DNA of 26,435 bases. Origin: an uncultured Collinsella sp. (GTDB lineage Bacteria; Actinomycetota; Coriobacteriia; Coriobacteriales; Coriobacteriaceae). Positions 5,931-16,400 of the stretch are shown here, in pieces; position 1 is the stretch's first letter; every line of letters starts with the position of its first letter. A model generated the notes under the pieces. That model was given only the letters and a program-made list of their open reading frames with translations, was not told where the DNA came from and did not search any database. Position numbers and translations under genes: made by a program. The stretch is taken from NCBI GenBank assembly GCA_900543505.1, contig UQSB01000029.1, positions 1 to 26,435 on the forward strand. The letters run 5' to 3'.

Positions 5931-7235
5931 ATGGCAGGCGAGAGGCTACATCGGGACGGATACATCCCACGTATCGTGGATGCGCAAATCGAGCGCTACC
6001 TTCGCGTCTTTGGCGCGGTCGAGATTGCAGGCACCAAGTGGTGCGGCAAGACGTGGGCCGCGCTTGAGCACGGGGCGTCCGCCTCGTATGTCGACGAGAA
6101 TCTCGACCTCGCGCGTGCCGACCCGGCGATGATGTTGCTGGGAGACCGTCCGCATATTATCGACGAGTGGCAGCGCGTTCCCCAGATTTGGGACTACGTT
6201 AGACACGAGGTTGACCGCACCCGGGGCACGCGCGGCGCCTATATCCTCACGGGTTCCGCCACGCCTGCGTTTGGCTCAAAGGCGGAGGCGCCCGCGCATA
6301 GTGGAGCCGGCCGCATCGGCCGCGTCCGCATGCACCCCATGACGTTTGCCGAGACAGGTGAGTCCAACGGCAAGGTGAGCCTGGCGGGCTTGTTTGAGCA
6401 TCGTTTTGAGCCCTGCCGGTGCGATGGCGATACGCCGGGGCTTGTCGAAGCCGCCTGCCGCGGCGGCTGGCCCGAGGCGATCGATATGGTTTCGGCTGAC
6501 GCCCAGCTCATCGCCCGCGAATATCTCAACACCACGTTTTCGAGCAGCTTCCCGGCGGTCGGTCTCGACCCCGATATTGCTCGTCGAGTCTCCGCATCGA
6601 TCGCGCGCAATCTGGGACAGGCAACCACGTATAAAACGATTCTTATGGATATGTTCGGTGCCGAGGAGGAACCCACAGCGTTTGCCGACGAGACCAAGGT
6701 GCGTAGGTACCTGGATGCCCTCAAAGGCATGTTCATTCTCGAGGAGGTCCCCGGTTGGGTTCCCGCCGCGCGCGACAAACGACGCTTTACCGTCAAGCCC
6801 AAGCGCTATCTGGCAGATCCGAGCCTTGCCTGCGCCTTGCTAGGCATGTCCTTGCAGGCGCTGCTTGCCGACTGGCAGACATTTGGTCTGGTGTTTGAGA
6901 ATTTGGTCATACGCGACCTTTCGGTCTACGCACGTTCGCTCGACCTGCTGGATAGCACGCCCGTGCGCTATTATCGCGACGATTCGGGCCTTGAGTGCGA
7001 TGCTATCGTGCAGCTAGCCGACGGACGGTGGGCCGCCTTTGAGATTAAGGTGAGTGAAGATAAAGCGAGCGCCGGCGTCGAGAGTCTCAAGCGCGTTCGC
7101 AAGAAGGTCTGTGGAAATCCTCGTTCACGCACGCGCGAACCGGAGTTTATGGCCGTGATTGTGGGGGTGGGTGAGTACGCTCGCGAGGTCGAGGACGGTA
7201 TCTACGTGATACCCGTGCGCGCGTTGGGGTGTTAA
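5931..7235 (+). CDS. AAA-family ATP-binding protein with DUF4143 domain
   Basis: 434 aa. Residues 25-130 form an AAA ATPase core: Walker A GTKWCGKT (34-41), Walker B HIIDEWQ (75-81, with D78 and E79), and a sensor-like ILTGSATP strand. The C-terminal third is DUF4143-like and ends with a PD-(D/E)XK-like fold: SGLECDAIVQL...AAFEIKVS, matching the D...ExK order of a nuclease-type core, though activity is not established for the family. The cellular role of DUF4143 ATPases is largely unknown; they are common, scattered, often strain-variable genes in gut anaerobes. The ATG at 5931 follows a G-rich stretch (GGGGGCGG). A five-copy iteron-like block sits upstream and a large hairpin downstream, so the gene is framed by repeats, which hints at an accessory unit. 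Confidence 0.85.
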   Translation: MAGERLHRDGYIPRIVDAQIERYLRVFGAVEIAGTKWCGKTWAALEHGASASYVDENLDLARADPAMMLLGDRPHIIDEWQRVPQIWDYVRHEVDRTRGTRGAYILTGSATPAFGSKAEAPAHSGAGRIGRVRMHPMTFAETGESNGKVSLAGLFEHRFEPCRCDGDTPGLVEAACRGGWPEAIDMVSADAQLIAREYLNTTFSSSFPAVGLDPDIARRVSASIARNLGQATTYKTILMDMFGAEEEPTAFADETKVRRYLDALKGMFILEEVPGWVPAARDKRRFTVKPKRYLADPSLACALLGMSLQALLADWQTFGLVFENLVIRDLSVYARSLDLLDSTPVRYYRDDSGLECDAIVQLADGRWAAFEIKVSEDKASAGVESLKRVRKKVCGNPRSRTREPEFMAVIVGVGEYAREVEDGIYVIPVRALGC

Positions 7236-7274
7236 GGGACGGCACGCCGTATGCCCGCTGCCAGGTGCTACGGA

Positions 7275-7341
7275 TTGGTGCAGGGGGGTCAGGTTTGTTT
7301 GCACCATGTTGGTGCGAAGTAACCTGACCCCCTTGCACCAA
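7275..7341. repeat. 67-bp near-perfect hairpin
   Basis: Two 32-base arms (7275-7306 and 7310-7341) pair with four mismatches around a 3-base loop (TGT). The arms carry GGGGGTCAGGTT / AACCTGACCCCC flanked by TTGGTGCA / TGCACCAA, and the inner part repeats GCACCA / TGGTGC. No T-run follows, so it is more like a palindromic repeat element than a terminator. It lies 40 bases after the ATPase stop. From here to 7519 no gene and no clear promoter is visible, although transcription of the downstream cassette must begin here or upstream. Confidence 0.88.
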
Positions 7342-7597
7342 GGATTTGACTTTTAAGACATCATTAAGGCTTGCGCTGTGGAGCAAACCGCAGGTCAATG
7401 CTATTCTTTTACCTTATCGTATGGTGTTGTATTCTGCCTGAATTCTCTACCTGCGAACAACGGATAAACGCGACCGAGCGGAAAGGATGGCACGCCCGCT
7501 AGCAGGGCAAACGTAAACGATGAGTGGCATGGACTGACATAGCGAGCTCCAGCAGCACAAGACGGCGGCCGAGTACCGCCAAGCTGCCGACGAGCAC

Positions 7598-8578
7598 GTG
7601 CGGACCCTCAAGGATTTCTGGAAGGATTTCCTGGTGAGCGGTCTGTTTGTGCTGGCCTCCATCGTTGCCATCTTTGCATGCCTGGCCTGGTTTGCCGCGA
7701 ATAACCGAGTGAGTGCCACGGGGAGCACGATCGCGGCGAAGGGCCCGCGGTTTGTGCTCTCGGGAACGCAGGGCGGCACGGCGGGTAAGTACGACACTCA
7801 GGACAACTACGCGTCGGACAGTACAAGCCTTGCCGTGAACAATCTTTTCAACCTCAATAACATGAGCACCGATGGCGGTCTCTCTCCGGGGTCGGCCGGC
7901 CAGCTCCAGCTCAACGTCAGGCCGCTCTGCAATGACCTGCACGATATCACGGTGGAGATGACCTGGGAAATTTCTGTTCAGACGAGCGTTGCGGGCACGG
8001 GCGGCACTGCTGCGGATGCATCGAAAAACGAAGAGATCATCAACTCGCTTAAAGATTTGGTGCGCGGTCATATCCTGGTTTTTCAGGGCAAAGATGCCTC
8101 TGGCTTTTACTCGAATCCGCTGGTCCCCACGACCACCACGGTGACCCAGGACGGGGCCAGCGTCACCGTCATTACGCAGAGCTTTACCATCCCAAAGTCG
8201 AGCTTTTACGCTGCGGACTCAAATAGCACGACCGAAACCGTCACCAAAACCCTCTACTGGATTTGGCCGGAACAGTTCAAGAGCTATGTTCGCACGGGCA
8301 ACGCCGGCTACGGTGGCAACCTTTTCGCTAACACAGGCGACGAGGGGGGATACACAACCCTCGTCGGCGACATCAACAATAACCACGCGCGCTATTTCCG
8401 CGCCGATAGCACGAGCGTGCCAGGTCAGGCGCCTAGCGCGGTTCCGCCTGTCGGAGCCGGCATGTCCTCTGCGGATGTGGAAACCTGCGCCAGCTACTAC
8501 AACAACGCCGACGAGATTATCGGCAAGAACGTCAAGTACATTCGCGTGCGCTTCACCGCCAAGGAGACGGATAAATAA
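7598..8578 (+). CDS. Membrane-anchored exported protein, cassette member 1 (start uncertain)
   Basis: 326 aa from a GTG at 7598. Residues 10-32 form one membrane helix (FLVSGLFVLASIVAIFACLAWF) followed by AANNRVSATG and then about 290 outside residues rich in Ser, Thr and Asn with beta-strand-like patterns. The AWFAxNxxVSATG junction resembles the region after SipW-class signal peptides; that is a pattern resemblance only. The segment PLCNDLHDITVEMTW contains one of two outside Cys (the other is in ETCASYY). The start is not secure: no good ribosome site precedes the GTG, and the same frame runs on upstream as protein-like sequence until a TGA at 7535, with an ATG at 7520 beyond it. The next gene starts immediately after the stop codon. 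No enzyme family is recognised; a surface-structure subunit is inferred from context. Confidence 0.75.
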   Translation: MRTLKDFWKDFLVSGLFVLASIVAIFACLAWFAANNRVSATGSTIAAKGPRFVLSGTQGGTAGKYDTQDNYASDSTSLAVNNLFNLNNMSTDGGLSPGSAGQLQLNVRPLCNDLHDITVEMTWEISVQTSVAGTGGTAADASKNEEIINSLKDLVRGHILVFQGKDASGFYSNPLVPTTTTVTQDGASVTVITQSFTIPKSSFYAADSNSTTETVTKTLYWIWPEQFKSYVRTGNAGYGGNLFANTGDEGGYTTLVGDINNNHARYFRADSTSVPGQAPSAVPPVGAGMSSADVETCASYYNNADEIIGKNVKYIRVRFTAKETDK

Positions 8579-9418
8579 ATGGACGAGCAGCTTAATGCCC
8601 GCGAGCAGGGCGATATCAAACACAACGAAGGAGCGGCAAACCCCGGCGGCAACGGGTTCGGCTCGCACGGCGAAGCGCGTCCGGCTGGCCGCATCGAGCG
8701 CATCAAGGCTTGGGTGAGCGGCCACCGTCGCGAATCCCTTGCCATCGTGGGACTGGTGGCCGTGCTTCTTGTGTTGCTGGGATTGACGCTCGGATGGTTT
8801 GTCGATGCCAATCGCGGCTCCACCGTCGGCAAGATCAAGGAGCCGGCAGAGCTCAAGGTGCTGGGCCCCAACGCTACGGCAGCCGAGCAGATCGACCTGA
8901 GCTACAACCCCGAATACGGCGATACCAAGACTGGCAACACGGTGACGCTCAAGCGCCCGTTTTGCGTGCAGACGGGCGGCGACGGGTTTGAGCTGCAGCT
9001 TGCGAATACGACCAACATTACGGGTCTCACTATCGAGCTGTATAAAGCCGAGAACACGTCTGCGCTCCAGACGCCCGACGTGAGCGGTACCGCAGACGGC
9101 AAATCTTATAGCTGGAAAGCAACCGGAGAGAACCTGCTGACGAGCTTCGAATATATCAACAAGGAGAACGACGGTCTGGCAGCCGTGCCGGGCGAGGGCG
9201 CAAGCGACCCTACATTCAAGGACTATCAAAACGTCCAGCGCAACGCGCGCCCGCTCTACCGATACAAGAAATTCGGCAAAGGCGACCTCAACGCTAAGAC
9301 ACTCGACAACTCGACTGGCAATGACACGCTTAACTTTATCATCAAGCTTTCGTGGGACGAGAGCGCCAAAGAGACCGACGTGATTTACCTGATCGCGCGC
9401 AACACGAGCGGCAAGTAG
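8579..9418 (+). CDS. Membrane-anchored exported protein, cassette member 2
   Basis: 279 aa. The ATG follows the stop of the preceding gene with no gap, so translational coupling is likely. About 50 hydrophilic, Gly/Asn/Arg-containing cytoplasmic residues precede a single membrane helix (residues 58-77: LAIVGLVAVLLVLLGLTLGW), then FVDANRGSTVGKI and a beta-rich outside domain. The helix-exit layout (GWFVDANRGSTVG) parallels AWFAANNRVSATG in member 1, and a shared short stretch (LKRPFCVQ here, NVRPLCND there) suggests distant paralogy. Only one Cys is seen outside. The protein has no LPXTG or second membrane helix. Function unknown; likely works with the other cassette products at the cell surface. 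Confidence 0.82.
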   Translation: MDEQLNAREQGDIKHNEGAANPGGNGFGSHGEARPAGRIERIKAWVSGHRRESLAIVGLVAVLLVLLGLTLGWFVDANRGSTVGKIKEPAELKVLGPNATAAEQIDLSYNPEYGDTKTGNTVTLKRPFCVQTGGDGFELQLANTTNITGLTIELYKAENTSALQTPDVSGTADGKSYSWKATGENLLTSFEYINKENDGLAAVPGEGASDPTFKDYQNVQRNARPLYRYKKFGKGDLNAKTLDNSTGNDTLNFIIKLSWDESAKETDVIYLIARNTSGK

Positions 9419-9432
9419 GAGAGGGGGCGCAC

Positions 9433-10377
9433 ATGGAGAAGCAAGAGAAACAGCAGGATGCCGAGCGCGAGCAGCTGGCAAAAAGCAAGAGCCTAGTCAA
9501 GAACAAGCTGGTTGTGGCGGCAATCGCACTTATTTGCGCCGTGGCGCTCGTGACGGGTGGCTACTTTACCTATTCCGCCTACACCGCCAACGGATTTCTA
9601 AAGTCCGTCGCCGCAACGGGCACTGCGCAGAGCCTATTTGCAAGCGATTTGCTCACGGGCTATATGAGTGCGCCTAGCCCCGACGAGCTCGCCCGTGCCC
9701 AGCGCTCCGTTACGGTGTATCCCAACAACGGGCAGTGCAACTTTACCTTTAGCATCTACAACTACTTGCTGGGCAACAGCAACTTCTGCAACGACAAAAA
9801 TGTGACATACACCTTGACGGTCGAGGGGCACGGGCTCGATGGCGCCACGTGGAGCTATGCGCCCCAGCCCGGTAGCAGCGTCACGCTTCCGGAGAATCAA
9901 CCTACCAAGAACGACTACACCGTGACCTTCCCCGAGGCTAAGTTGGGACAAGCATACTTTGTGATTAAGGCCACGGTCGTATCGGAGAAGAGCCCCGGCA
10001 CCGAGCTAGCCTGTCTGGCGGCGAAAGTCGTGCCGTCAAAGAGGGCCGAGGTCAAGACCGCTGCGGTTGAGGGCGCGCTGGTCGATGAGGCTGGCAAGTT
10101 TGCTGATTACGCTGCATACAACTACCGCGTGACGGTTACGGGCGCACTGGCAAACGTCACGCTCACGTGGGGGGAGAACGTGGAGATCGACCCGTTCTTT
10201 GAGACCAACCATAGCGCGACGGTGGATGCTGCAGCTCGCAAGGCTACGTTCACCATGGAGCCGGGTTCGATGGTCGTCAACTTTTACCGAGCGGACGGCA
10301 AAACGCCCGGCGGCTGGGGCGACCTGGACATTAGCGTGAGCGGAACTACTCTGACGGGCGCGACGGAGACTCGATAA
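9433..10377 (+). CDS. Membrane-anchored exported protein, cassette member 3
   Basis: 314 aa from the ATG at 9433, with GGAGAGGG starting about 14 bases before it; the upstream GTG at 9352 lies inside the previous gene and is not used. A charged cytoplasmic segment of about 28 residues (rich in Glu, Gln, Lys) leads into one membrane helix (LVVAAIALICAVALVTGGYF), then TYSAYTANGFLKSVAATGTA, which again resembles a SipW-class junction. The outside part appears to hold two beta-sandwich-like halves joined near residue 200, and contains Cys in GQCNFTF, NFCNDK and LACLAAK. A 14-base gap separates it from member 2 and 39 bases from the giant gene, so all four look like one operon. No known family recognised. 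Confidence 0.82.
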   Translation: MEKQEKQQDAEREQLAKSKSLVKNKLVVAAIALICAVALVTGGYFTYSAYTANGFLKSVAATGTAQSLFASDLLTGYMSAPSPDELARAQRSVTVYPNNGQCNFTFSIYNYLLGNSNFCNDKNVTYTLTVEGHGLDGATWSYAPQPGSSVTLPENQPTKNDYTVTFPEAKLGQAYFVIKATVVSEKSPGTELACLAAKVVPSKRAEVKTAAVEGALVDEAGKFADYAAYNYRVTVTGALANVTLTWGENVEIDPFFETNHSATVDAAARKATFTMEPGSMVVNFYRADGKTPGGWGDLDISVSGTTLTGATETR

Positions 10378-10416
10378 CTCTGGAAGCGGAGTTTTAGGAT
10401 AAGAGGTACGGAATCG

Positions 10417-13400
10417 ATGAGAACGGCAAAGCGCATATTCGCAGAGTTCATGACGGTGGTCATGGTGCTCCAAGCATGCTCGCCCACGGTGGCTGCTGTG
10501 GCGGCAGGCTGGCAGAACATCTCGAACGAGATTGCTGCCGCATCTGCGAAGGCGTTGGATACTGCCGAGAGCGGCGAGACCAACGGCGATGTCACGATCG
10601 GGTCTGGGTCGAGTGATGCCGGCGCCGACAGCGACAGTGCTGGGGATGACGCGGTGAAGGATGACGCTGCAGCAGGCGATACCACCGATAGCGCCACTGG
10701 TTCCGATTCCACGGGCGACCAGACGGAAGGCGACGATGCCGCTGACGATGCCGCCGCTGACGACGCCGAGCAAGATGCCGATGATGCGACTTCGGAGGAC
10801 GCTGATGCCCAGGCGGGTGCGACGATCACGGATTTGAATAAGCTCGTCGAGCTGCTCGAGAAGAACGGCGCGGAAAGCATCGTGCGCAAAGACGACGAGA
10901 GCGGAATCCGAAGCCTCGATGTCAAGTCGTCGGAGGCGTTCGCCGTCCTGTCTAACGCCGACGCTTCGCTTTACTATGATGCGCAGATCAAGGTTATCAT
11001 CACGGGCGATGCGAAGCTCACCGAGTCGGCTAATAACGGCATGTCTTTCCAGGGTCTTGGCAGTGATGAATGTCCGTTTGAAGGCAGGATCTATAGGTCG
11101 TTGAATGGCGTTGATAGCCCTGTTGAGCTTACGTCTAACCGGACGGTTTTCAATAACTTCAAACTGACTGACCAAAACAATACGGTCAAGATAAAGTGGA
11201 TAGGCGCAACTACCTATAGCGCGCCGATGGTCGCTACGAAGGTCAGCGGTGGGGGCAAGACGCTCAACGCTGTGGTCAACATCGCAGATCCCGTAGGTAC
11301 CGGCGGGACGGATACGACTTCCGCTCTGACGGCGCCCCTTTTGGGTGAGGCGATGGGTGACCTTACTACAGAGGTCACCTATGGCCCTGCCGGTTCTCTC
11401 GAGAAGCTCAACGTAAATGCAGCGGGAAACATCGGTCTTTTAGCGAATACAGTCAAGAGCGGAACCTTTACGGTGGGGTCTGTTAAGTTTCCCGCTAGCC
11501 TTGCCGCGGGCGGTGTCGTCGAGACGAGCTCCGGTAATGCCGGTCTGCTCGTAGGCACGGTCGAGGATGGCGCGACTTTGAACGTCGGCACCCTTAATGT
11601 TCCCGCTGCTACCGTTCAGTCTGCAAGCGGTTCCGCCGGTGGTGTCGCAGGTCTCGTCGGTTCGAACACAGGCGCCACAGTCAACGTCACGGAGGCTCTC
11701 GACCTGCACATGCTCACCGTCAAGGGCACCACCGCCAGTGGCGGCTTCATCGGTAAGGCGACCAGGCTCGCGCTGGGCGCGGACAACAAGAAGTTCACCT
11801 GTCCCGCCAACGTCGGCGATGCGAACAGCAAAAGTTCCGGCGGCTTCATCGGCGACGTTAGTTTTGCCGGCCCGGTCGAGTTTGCCAACAACGACCAAAT
11901 CGATACGGGCGAGGGCGTGAATCTTGGCCAAAGTGGGGACACGGGCGCGGGCGGCGTGTTCGGTCTCCTGGACACAACGAACGGCGATGTCGCAATATCA
12001 GGTGGCTCGTATACTAGCAAACTGGTGACGGGCTCCAGCTCCATCTATGGCGGTCTGGTCGGTAGAGTTCAGGATGTGACCAACACAGAGAAGTCGAACA
12101 ACACCCTTCATATAAAGACGGGTGCCGCGGGCAACCGCTGTTCGGTTGATACTACATGCAGCGTCGCGCCGCGACTGGCAGGAGGCCTGGTCGGCTGGGT
12201 GGCAAAGAGCAACAATACTGGAGGCGTTGTAATCGTTGACGGCGCGGACGTCACGTGCCATTCTCCAAAAGCCAATGGAAAGAACTGCGGGTTTGGCGGT
12301 GTTGTTGGCGCCTTGGATAGCGGCTATAGCGTGGGCGGGCGTTCGCGTTTTGGAATTCTGGACTGCGGGGACGTTCGCGTTGAAACTGATAAAAACGAAT
12401 CAATCGCATGTGGTGCCGGAATTGTGGGTTCGGCATGGAACGGCGTCTTGCGCTTGCGTGGGACTACCGATTTATCCGATTGCAAGCTCGAGGCCAACGG
12501 TAATACCAGCCAAATTCTTAGATCCTTGGATGGATGCGCCCCATTGGTGTTTGCTCTAGGTTCAGGCTCGGATGCTGAGGCAACGAACGATAATTATTGG
12601 CTTTACAAACGTCCTGCTGCGGCGAGGATCGATGACCTGACCTATAACCAGGTTATCCGCCTGACCGGAGAGGAGGGCAAGCTCAGCAAGGATCTTATTA
12701 AACTTGATGAAAGCACCTTTTATCAGCCGTTGTGCAATCTGAGTGGTGCTCCAGATGCTGGCAGCAGTGCTGGCTACTCTTGGGGTTATCAGCTACGGTC
12801 CCAAAATGGTGACGGGAAGTCGGGTACATACCTCATTAATGATGCGGATACATTCGCATGCATTGCCATGACGGTCCAAACGAACGGCTACTTTGGCGGT
12901 GTATTCGGCATCGGCACGGCTAATATTACGAGCTGGTATGGTAATAGTGGGAATGCTATCTCAATTACTTCCGACATTGACCTGCGAGGTACAGGCCTTG
13001 AAGGTCTTGCATGTGATGGGTCCGGGCAAGTTAATGCCTTCGTAGGGGCTGTCGAGGGCAACCATCATACCGTTACCTTGGCGATTGGCGAACCTTACGG
13101 TACGCGCAACGGCAATGCGCTTGGCGCAAACGATTCGACTGAAGGCAACGGCAAGATTTACCGGCACAGCCGTCTGGGCCTCTTTGCCGCTATCGGCGGT
13201 GGCGCGACGGTGAATAACCTCACCGTCGATGGCGTTATGAAGTTCGATAACGGCTTAGGCGTCGACGCTGGCTCGCTTGCGGCAACTATCACTGGCAAGA
13301 CAACGCTCAGCGGCGTTACGTGCAAGCCGAAAATCACCTGCGATGATACGTTCGGCAACGATGTCAACATTGGCGGCATTGCTGGTAGCGTGAGGGGTGG

Positions 13401-16400
13401 TGGAACCGTTACTTTCGGCAGCAGCAACATAAGTGGCAGCACGAAGGCGCAAGCGACCGTCAAAACGGGCGCTACCCTCAACGGCAACACGCGCATTGGC
13501 GGCGCTATCGGTTATGTGGCGGACGTTGTCGCTATCGTCAACGTGACGAGTCTCGAGGTCGGTGACGCGACCGCGAGCGAAAATGCGATTACCGCGGGCG
13601 ACAGCGCGAGCAATAAGAAATCCCAGATTGGCGGCCTTATCGGCTGCATCACTCAGGGCACCGCGGCGAATACGACCAACGTCAACATCACAGGACTTAC
13701 GTTCAATTCGTTCAGCATGACCGTTGGCAAGAACGGTGACGCGAAGAACGGCGCTGGCGGTCTTTTGGGCTACAGCTGGGGCAATACGGTTGTCACCATC
13801 GGGGATAGCGCAAACACCAGCGACAGCACGTATGCTCTCAAGACGAACAACGCTTCCATAACAGCAAACAGCTCAGGTGAACTCGGCGGGCTCGTATATG
13901 CAGCCAGCGGTCACTGGGTTATCAACAACTATGCCATCGATCTTTCTGGTGCAACCATCAATGCCGAGAGCGCTACAACGCTTGGTCTGCTCATCGGTCG
14001 AGGCGGTAGGACGGAGAATTCCACAACATATGGAGTGGAAACTTATAGCGGCTTGTATCTGGAGAACAAGGCGGGTTGGGACACTGCATATAAGGTCAAT
14101 GGTGTTGCTGCGGGCAATGGCGTGAAAATCAACAACACGGCAATCAAAAGCAACGACAATGCTACTTCGTTTGATGAATGGGTCGGCAACAGCACGAGGC
14201 CTGCCTATGGAAATAAAGACGCCAGCAAACTCATGGACGGCGAATGGAATGTCGTCGTTTCGCTTCATACCAAAGACGGCGTTAATGACGGCAAGCTCGA
14301 CATGAGCGGAGAGCCGGGAAACGACAACAGCTATCGCAACCGTTCCGATTTCGGCAAGAACCACAACACGAATGCCTGGACGAGGTATTACTACAACCTC
14401 GACAAAGCCTATGCGGCACTTGGGCAAGGCAGCTCCAAAATTAGCAAAATCGATACGGCGGAAAAGCTGCTCTTATGGTCTGCTTATCGCTATGCTCCAG
14501 CCGCAATTCGCTCGATGATTGTGCCGCAAGCGTTCAACGACGCCGTGGCCATCGGCGGCGAAAGCGGCAGAAGCGTCGAAATTGATTTGACGGGCTATAG
14601 TTACTATCCCACCCAGCCGAACGGAAAGGTGACGGTTGGTAATGCGACCATCACCTTCCATTACTCCGACATCAAGGCCGAGCAGAAAAGCAACAAGCTG
14701 AACTCTGCTGCTACCCAGCACGAGAACATGCACTGCGGTCTTTTCCGAACGGTGGCAAATGGCGATCTTACGGTGAATGCCGTCACTTTGGGTGGCACTG
14801 TTGGGCCCGTTGTCAATGACGGGAGAAGCAAGAATGATATTGCCGCCGCGGGTGGAAGCTCTTCGGGCGCGCTGGTGTGTCGCTACGTGTATGGGTCTAA
14901 CAATGGCACGACCACCACTATTAGAAAAATCTCGATTGATGGCCTTACGCTCAACAATTTGACCGTCGATGGCGCTAGTGAGGCCACGGGCGCTGATGCT
15001 TATATGCCTCTGCTTATAAACGAGATGCAGACGTACGTGAACCTGAGCGCGAAGAACATCACGGCTACGGGATACGGCCGCAACACCAAGGTGGCAACCT
15101 CACTTTTTGGAAGACTGGGCGTGGGTTCGAGTGCCGACCAGGTTACGGCGACGTTTGGTACCATCAACGTGCCGAGTGCTACGAACAACGCCATCTTTAC
15201 CCGTGCAAGCTTGCTTGAGAGCTTTGGCTACGGCGAGGGGAAGACCGGCTCGGCGGTGTATACCTTTATAAAGGATGACCAGACAAACGATAAGGTCACA
15301 TTCGGCAGCGAGATCGACTCGAAGGGCGAATACTCTGGTAAGCAACTCTGGTACTACAACGAGAGCACCTATGGGACCCGCGCTGGCCTCGTCACCGTTG
15401 ACAACAAAGAGGCAAATGCGGATACTCCGCAATTCGGTGGTTATCTCCCGTATGTGAAAAAGGGCAATGTCAACGAAAACAAAGTCCAATACCATGAAAT
15501 CAAAGTTAACCAGCGCGTGCCCAAGCTTACGACAGGCTGCGGCACCTATGGTGATCCCTATACCATAACCAAGGCAACGGAGCTCAACACGGTTGCTGAG
15601 TACATCAATACTCAGAATCCAAGCGACGGCTGGGAAGTTACGATTGCGGCCGATCAGGAAACGCTATGCCAGCGCCGCTCGTCCAGCAAGGATGCTAGTA
15701 ATGAAGTGACGTACGTCTACAAGCAGGCGAGCAAAACATGGGTGAGAATGATCGGGAACGACATCGACCCCAATGACACGCTTGACGATACGACGATGCA
15801 CAGCTATCTCCAGAGTGCCTACTACAGCATCGAGCCGGAGAACGACAAGGGGGAAAGCACTGACACGCTTGAGCTGGACGCTGCCGTTTTTCAGGGCTTG
15901 GGTAATAAAGATTACCCGTTCCGTGGCGTTATCGTTGGTAATCTGAGGGGCTCGTCGCAGGCAGCTACGCAGGCGACTATCAAGATCCACAACTCCAAGG
16001 ACACAGGTGCGCTTTCTGGGTTGATCCCGTATAGCTACGGTAGCGTTGTGAGTAATCTGAACATTGAATACTCGGGCAAGGCGGCCTCTATTGCACATAA
16101 GAATAAAGACGCCTCTGGCGTGCCGGGCGCGTTTTTTGGCGGCGTGATCGGTTGCATCATGGGCGGTGACAATATCATCGATGGCGTGTCGGTGAAAGCG
16201 TCTGGCGGCTTTAGCGTTGCTGGGGCAGCAGGCGATAATGGCGGCGCGCACCTTGTGCCCGTTGGCGGCTACGTTGGTGCTGTTGCGGGTGGCGGCGTCA
16301 TCTTCCGCAACTCTTCCCGCGGCGACGGTGCCCTTAACGACTGGCATAGCGCTGGCGCTTCTCTCTACGACAACCCATATGTTGGCCGCGTGATCGACGG

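Noticed and set aside
7535..7537. Selenocysteine or recoded TGA in the first cassette gene
   Set aside because: No SECIS-like hairpin is apparent after it, no selenoprotein family matches, and a second stop (TAA at 7514) lies in the same frame just upstream.
8219..9481. A 420-codon minus-strand open frame opposite cassette genes 1 and 2
   Set aside because: Low-information Ala/Arg/Val-rich translation spanning two well-spaced plus-strand genes; an antisense by-product of GC-rich codons.
10376..10394. Small hairpin AACTC/GAGTT between the third cassette gene and the giant gene as an attenuator
   Set aside because: Only a 5-bp stem with a short T-run; too weak to support without expression data.
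10417..10500. Lipoprotein signal (LQAC at residues 18-21) on the giant protein
   Set aside because: Gln at -2 is unusual in a lipobox, the hydrophobic stretch before it is short and contains Glu, and a normal Sec cleavage site (TVAAVA) follows; kept only as a minor possibility.
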